A DNA stretch of 64,000 bases, from NCBI GenBank assembly GCA_017397845.1, contig JAFQHU010000004.1:78041-142040 (forward strand), given 5' to 3'. The position numbers and the translations under genes are program-made. The stretch is from Clostridia bacterium (GTDB taxonomy: Bacteria > Bacillota > Clostridia > Oscillospirales > Acutalibacteraceae). A model generated the notes under the pieces. The model was not told the origin of the DNA and searched no databases. It saw nothing but the letters and a program-made list of their open reading frames with translations. This document shows positions 61,914 through 64,000 of the stretch, piece by piece. Positions within the stretch are counted from its first letter, which is position 1. Each line of letters starts with the position of its first letter.

Positions 61914-63051
61914 TGTAACAAAAGAAAAGACCGTCCCTTACACATCTGTTGCCGCAGATGAAGGACAGTCAAATCAAAAATATACTGACAATATTATACC
62001 CGACGGGGAAGAAAATATCAATAGCTTTGAAGAGAAATTTGCTCAGATGCAAAGAGAACTTCGTAAGGCTATGGACCCGTCATATATGAAGACTGTAACG
62101 ATGAGTGAGCTTTACGAAACGGCGTACCTGAGTAAGCCTGCAATCATTGACGGAATACTTTATCCCGGTACGTATCTTTTCGTCGGTGCGCCGAAGGTCG
62201 GTAAAAGCTTTATGATGGCACAGCTTGCTTATCACGTGAGTACGGGTAAGCCTCTTTGGGAAAACGAAGTCAGACAGGGCAAGGTGCTTTATCTTGCACT
62301 CGAGGACGATTACTCACGGCTGCAGAAAAGACTTTACCGAATGTTCGGAACAGAAGGCACGAACAATCTGTTCTTCTCCGTGTCAGCAAAGAATCTCAAC
62401 GGCGGACTCTTTGAGCAGCTTGAAAAATTTATTGAAGAGAATCCCGATACAAGACTTATCATCATCGACACTCTGCAGAAGGTAAGAGAGTCGGGTGCGG
62501 AAAAGTTTTCTTACGCAAATGATTATGAAGTGATTGCTCAGCTTAAAAATTTTTCTGACCGATACGGCATCTGTCTTCTCCTTGTGCATCACACGCGCAA
62601 ACAAAATTCGGGAGACAAGTTCGATATGATTTCGGGTACCAACGGTTTACTCGGTGCCGCCGACGGAGCCTTCCTCTTACAGAAAGAGAAGCGAACAGCA
62701 AAGACGGCAACCCTTGACATCTCCGGCCGTGACCAACAGGACCAACGACTGTTTCTTGTCAGAAATGAAGAGCGACTTGTGTGGGAGCTTGAGAGAGTTG
62801 AAACAGAGCTTTGGAAAGAAAGGCCGGACCCGTTGCTTGAATTGATTGCAGAAAAAATCACGGAAGAAAATCCCGTGTGGGACGGAAGCATTTCTGACTT
62901 CAGAGATTTTATAGAGACGGACATTACGCCCATTCAGTTAGGAATGAAGCTTAATGTCACCGCCGGGCGACTGCTTAATGAGTACGGTATTCTCTATGAA
63001 AGCAGGCGCACTCACGCAGGCAGACGAATCAAATTCGTGCTGCAGGCGTGA
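61906..63051 (+). CDS. RepA-like AAA/RecA-fold ATPase of the mobile element
   Basis: The 381-residue protein has a RecA-fold ATPase core with Walker A GAPKVGKS (94-101), KVLYLALEDD, Walker B LIIIDTLQKV and LLLVHHTRKQ. It resembles the hexameric helicase RepA of RSF1010-type plasmids. The C-terminal 80 residues look like a winged-helix DNA-binding end (DITPIQLGMKLNVTAGRLLNEYGI). It may support replication of the excised circle from the inverted repeats just downstream. Context supports this, but the initiator role is inferred. Confidence 0.8.
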   Translation: MNDVTKEKTVPYTSVAADEGQSNQKYTDNIIPDGEENINSFEEKFAQMQRELRKAMDPSYMKTVTMSELYETAYLSKPAIIDGILYPGTYLFVGAPKVGKSFMMAQLAYHVSTGKPLWENEVRQGKVLYLALEDDYSRLQKRLYRMFGTEGTNNLFFSVSAKNLNGGLFEQLEKFIEENPDTRLIIIDTLQKVRESGAEKFSYANDYEVIAQLKNFSDRYGICLLLVHHTRKQNSGDKFDMISGTNGLLGAADGAFLLQKEKRTAKTATLDISGRDQQDQRLFLVRNEERLVWELERVETELWKERPDPLLELIAEKITEENPVWDGSISDFRDFIETDITPIQLGMKLNVTAGRLLNEYGILYESRRTHAGRRIKFVLQA

Positions 63052-63054
63052 CAA

Positions 63055-63238
63055 CCGTGTCAACCGTGACAACTTATTTGCCACTACCACAGAGGTCGTC
63101 ACGGTCGTCACGGTTGACACGGAAAACTGCATATTGATGAAAATAAATATGCGGTTTTCCTACCCCGTAGGGCGCAATGGCACTTTTGAACACTCAAATG
63201 GTCATAAGTGCTTTTGCGTTACTCTTGACAAGAGTAAC
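63055..63238. repeat. Cluster of inverted and tandem repeats, candidate replication or transfer origin
   Basis: CCGTGTCAACCGTGACAAC (63055-63073) pairs with the stretch at 63104-63122 with one mismatch. GTCGTCACG is tandemly repeated at 63095-63112. GGAAAACTGCATAT pairs with ATATGCGGTTTTCC (63121-63160), and GTTACTCTTG-a-CAAGAGTAAC is perfect at 63218-63238. It sits between the RepA-like and relaxase genes, a typical place for oriT or an origin. Confidence 0.7.
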
Positions 63239-63291
63239 AGAACCCTTTATAAGGTTTGTAGATTATAAAAGACGAAAGGCAAGGTGGTTCT

Positions 63292-64000
63292 ATTAGAAGA
63301 ACGATAAGCGTAATGGTAGGCAAAGGCTCGGTCAATCACAACAGCAGAGAGTTCAATGCAAAGAACACTGACCCGCAAAGAACTCATCTGAACACCGAGT
63401 ACTGCAACATAGATATAAAAGAAGTGTATCACTATTTGTTTGACTATGCACTTGAAACATACAACGAAAAACAAAAACGAGCCGACAGAAGAATCGAAAA
63501 CTACTACGAGAAAATCAGAACAGGAAGACAGGAAAAACTTTTTCATGAAATCATAATTCAGATTGGCAATCACGAAGACACCAATGCAAAAACTCCGGAG
63601 GGTGAACTTGCTGAAAGAATACTCGATGAGTACTATCGGGATTTTCAGAAACGAAATCCATACTTGTATGTTTTCTCTGCTCACCTTCATATGGACGAAG
63701 CAACTCCGCACCTGCACATTGACTTTGTACCGTTCACTACTGAAAGTAAACGCGGTCTTGATACAAGAGTGTCACTGAAGCAAGCTCTCGCAAATCAAGG
63801 CTTCATCGGTAAGTCACGGCAAGAAACAGAATGGAGCTTGTGGGTTGAAAGCGAAAAGAAAGCTCTCGAAGAAGTTATGAAGCGTCACAGCGTTCAGTGG
63901 GAGAAGAAGGGGACACACGAAAAGCATTTGTCAGTTTATGATTACGAAAAGAAAATGCGTAAGCAAGAGGTTGAAGAACTCACACAACAGACAGAGGAAC
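63292..64000 (+). CDS. mob: MobV-family relaxase (plasmid recombination/mobilization protein), partial
   Basis: The frame runs off the window. It starts with RRTISVMVGKGSVNHNSREF and carries the MobV catalytic motif HLHMDEATPHLHIDFVP, whose His cluster binds the metal used to nick oriT. It continues into a coiled, charged region. The conserved first strand begins before the first ATG at 63313, so a start at the ATT at 63292, shortly after AAGGTGG, is likely. The ATG would cut off RRTISV. It should mobilize the element using a helper conjugation system. C-terminus not seen. Confidence 0.85.
   Translation, partial: MRRTISVMVGKGSVNHNSREFNAKNTDPQRTHLNTEYCNIDIKEVYHYLFDYALETYNEKQKRADRRIENYYEKIRTGRQEKLFHEIIIQIGNHEDTNAKTPEGELAERILDEYYRDFQKRNPYLYVFSAHLHMDEATPHLHIDFVPFTTESKRGLDTRVSLKQALANQGFIGKSRQETEWSLWVESEKKALEEVMKRHSVQWEKKGTHEKHLSVYDYEKKMRKQEVEELTQQTEE

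Overview
The window looks like a chromosome segment from a spore-forming Clostridia bacterium, most likely a gut Oscillospirales/Ruminococcaceae-type organism. The evidence is the AT-rich sequence, the strong AGGAGG ribosome binding sites, frequent GTG and TTG starts, a yab-type sporulation/division cluster (spoVB-like, mazG, rqcP, yabP, yabQ, divIC, yabR), a CIRCE operator, and a mobilizable element of the kind common in gut Firmicutes. No rRNA and no CRISPR array were seen. There is one tRNA.

Region by region. 1-6.1 kb (minus strand): a partial membrane-anchored protein, a GH26 beta-mannanase-like enzyme, htpG behind a sigma-A promoter and a perfect CIRCE element, a six-helix membrane protein, a resolvase-like gene remnant, and an XRE regulator with a zinc ribbon. 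6.1-6.8 kb: a gene-poor stretch with a chain of short hairpins joined by TGATGATATA linkers, then tRNA-Thr(GGT). 7-17.4 kb: a tandemly duplicated membrane protein, an EEP-fold hydrolase, an AI-2E-family transporter, homoserine dehydrogenase and aspartate kinase, a GPH sugar transporter with a long C-terminal extension, and an ABC exporter. The exporter is followed by an 81-nt sequence that folds on paper into a four-way junction with no unpaired junction bases. 17.6-22.3 kb: typA, two tiny genes, and a condensation-fold acyltransferase with a zinc-ribbon membrane partner.

22.3-36.9 kb is a long plus-strand housekeeping run: recQ, recJ, relA, dtd, an MBL hydrolase, hemZ, a uridine-kinase-like gene and the yab cluster with an HU gene inserted. 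37-40.6 kb is a compact three-gene unit: a condensation-domain protein, an AMP-forming acyl ligase and an acyl carrier protein. This is a freestanding C-A-T set and the best candidate for an undescribed biosynthetic system here. 40.6-45 kb holds trmN6, rsmI and surface or membrane proteins of unknown role. 45.2-49.3 kb is potABCD, in which PotD carries a C-terminal membrane anchor. 49.4-53.5 kb (minus strand) holds three small unknown genes, ligA and an RluA-type pseudouridine synthase. 53.7-59.4 kb holds a large secreted FN3/cysteine-peptidase-like protein, a CofE-like protein and a GMP synthase with no glutaminase domain.

59.4 kb to the end is the left part of an integrative mobilizable element inserted at the 3' end of the GMP synthase gene: terminator, an array of about nine degenerate copies of a TGYSCGTATARAAGTGA-like motif spaced about 75 bp apart, an excisionase-like gene, a tyrosine integrase, a MobC-like protein, a RepA-like ATPase, clustered inverted repeats, and a MobV relaxase that runs off the window. 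Coordinates, frames, promoters and hairpins were read by eye. Family assignments rest on motif recognition, not on database searches.
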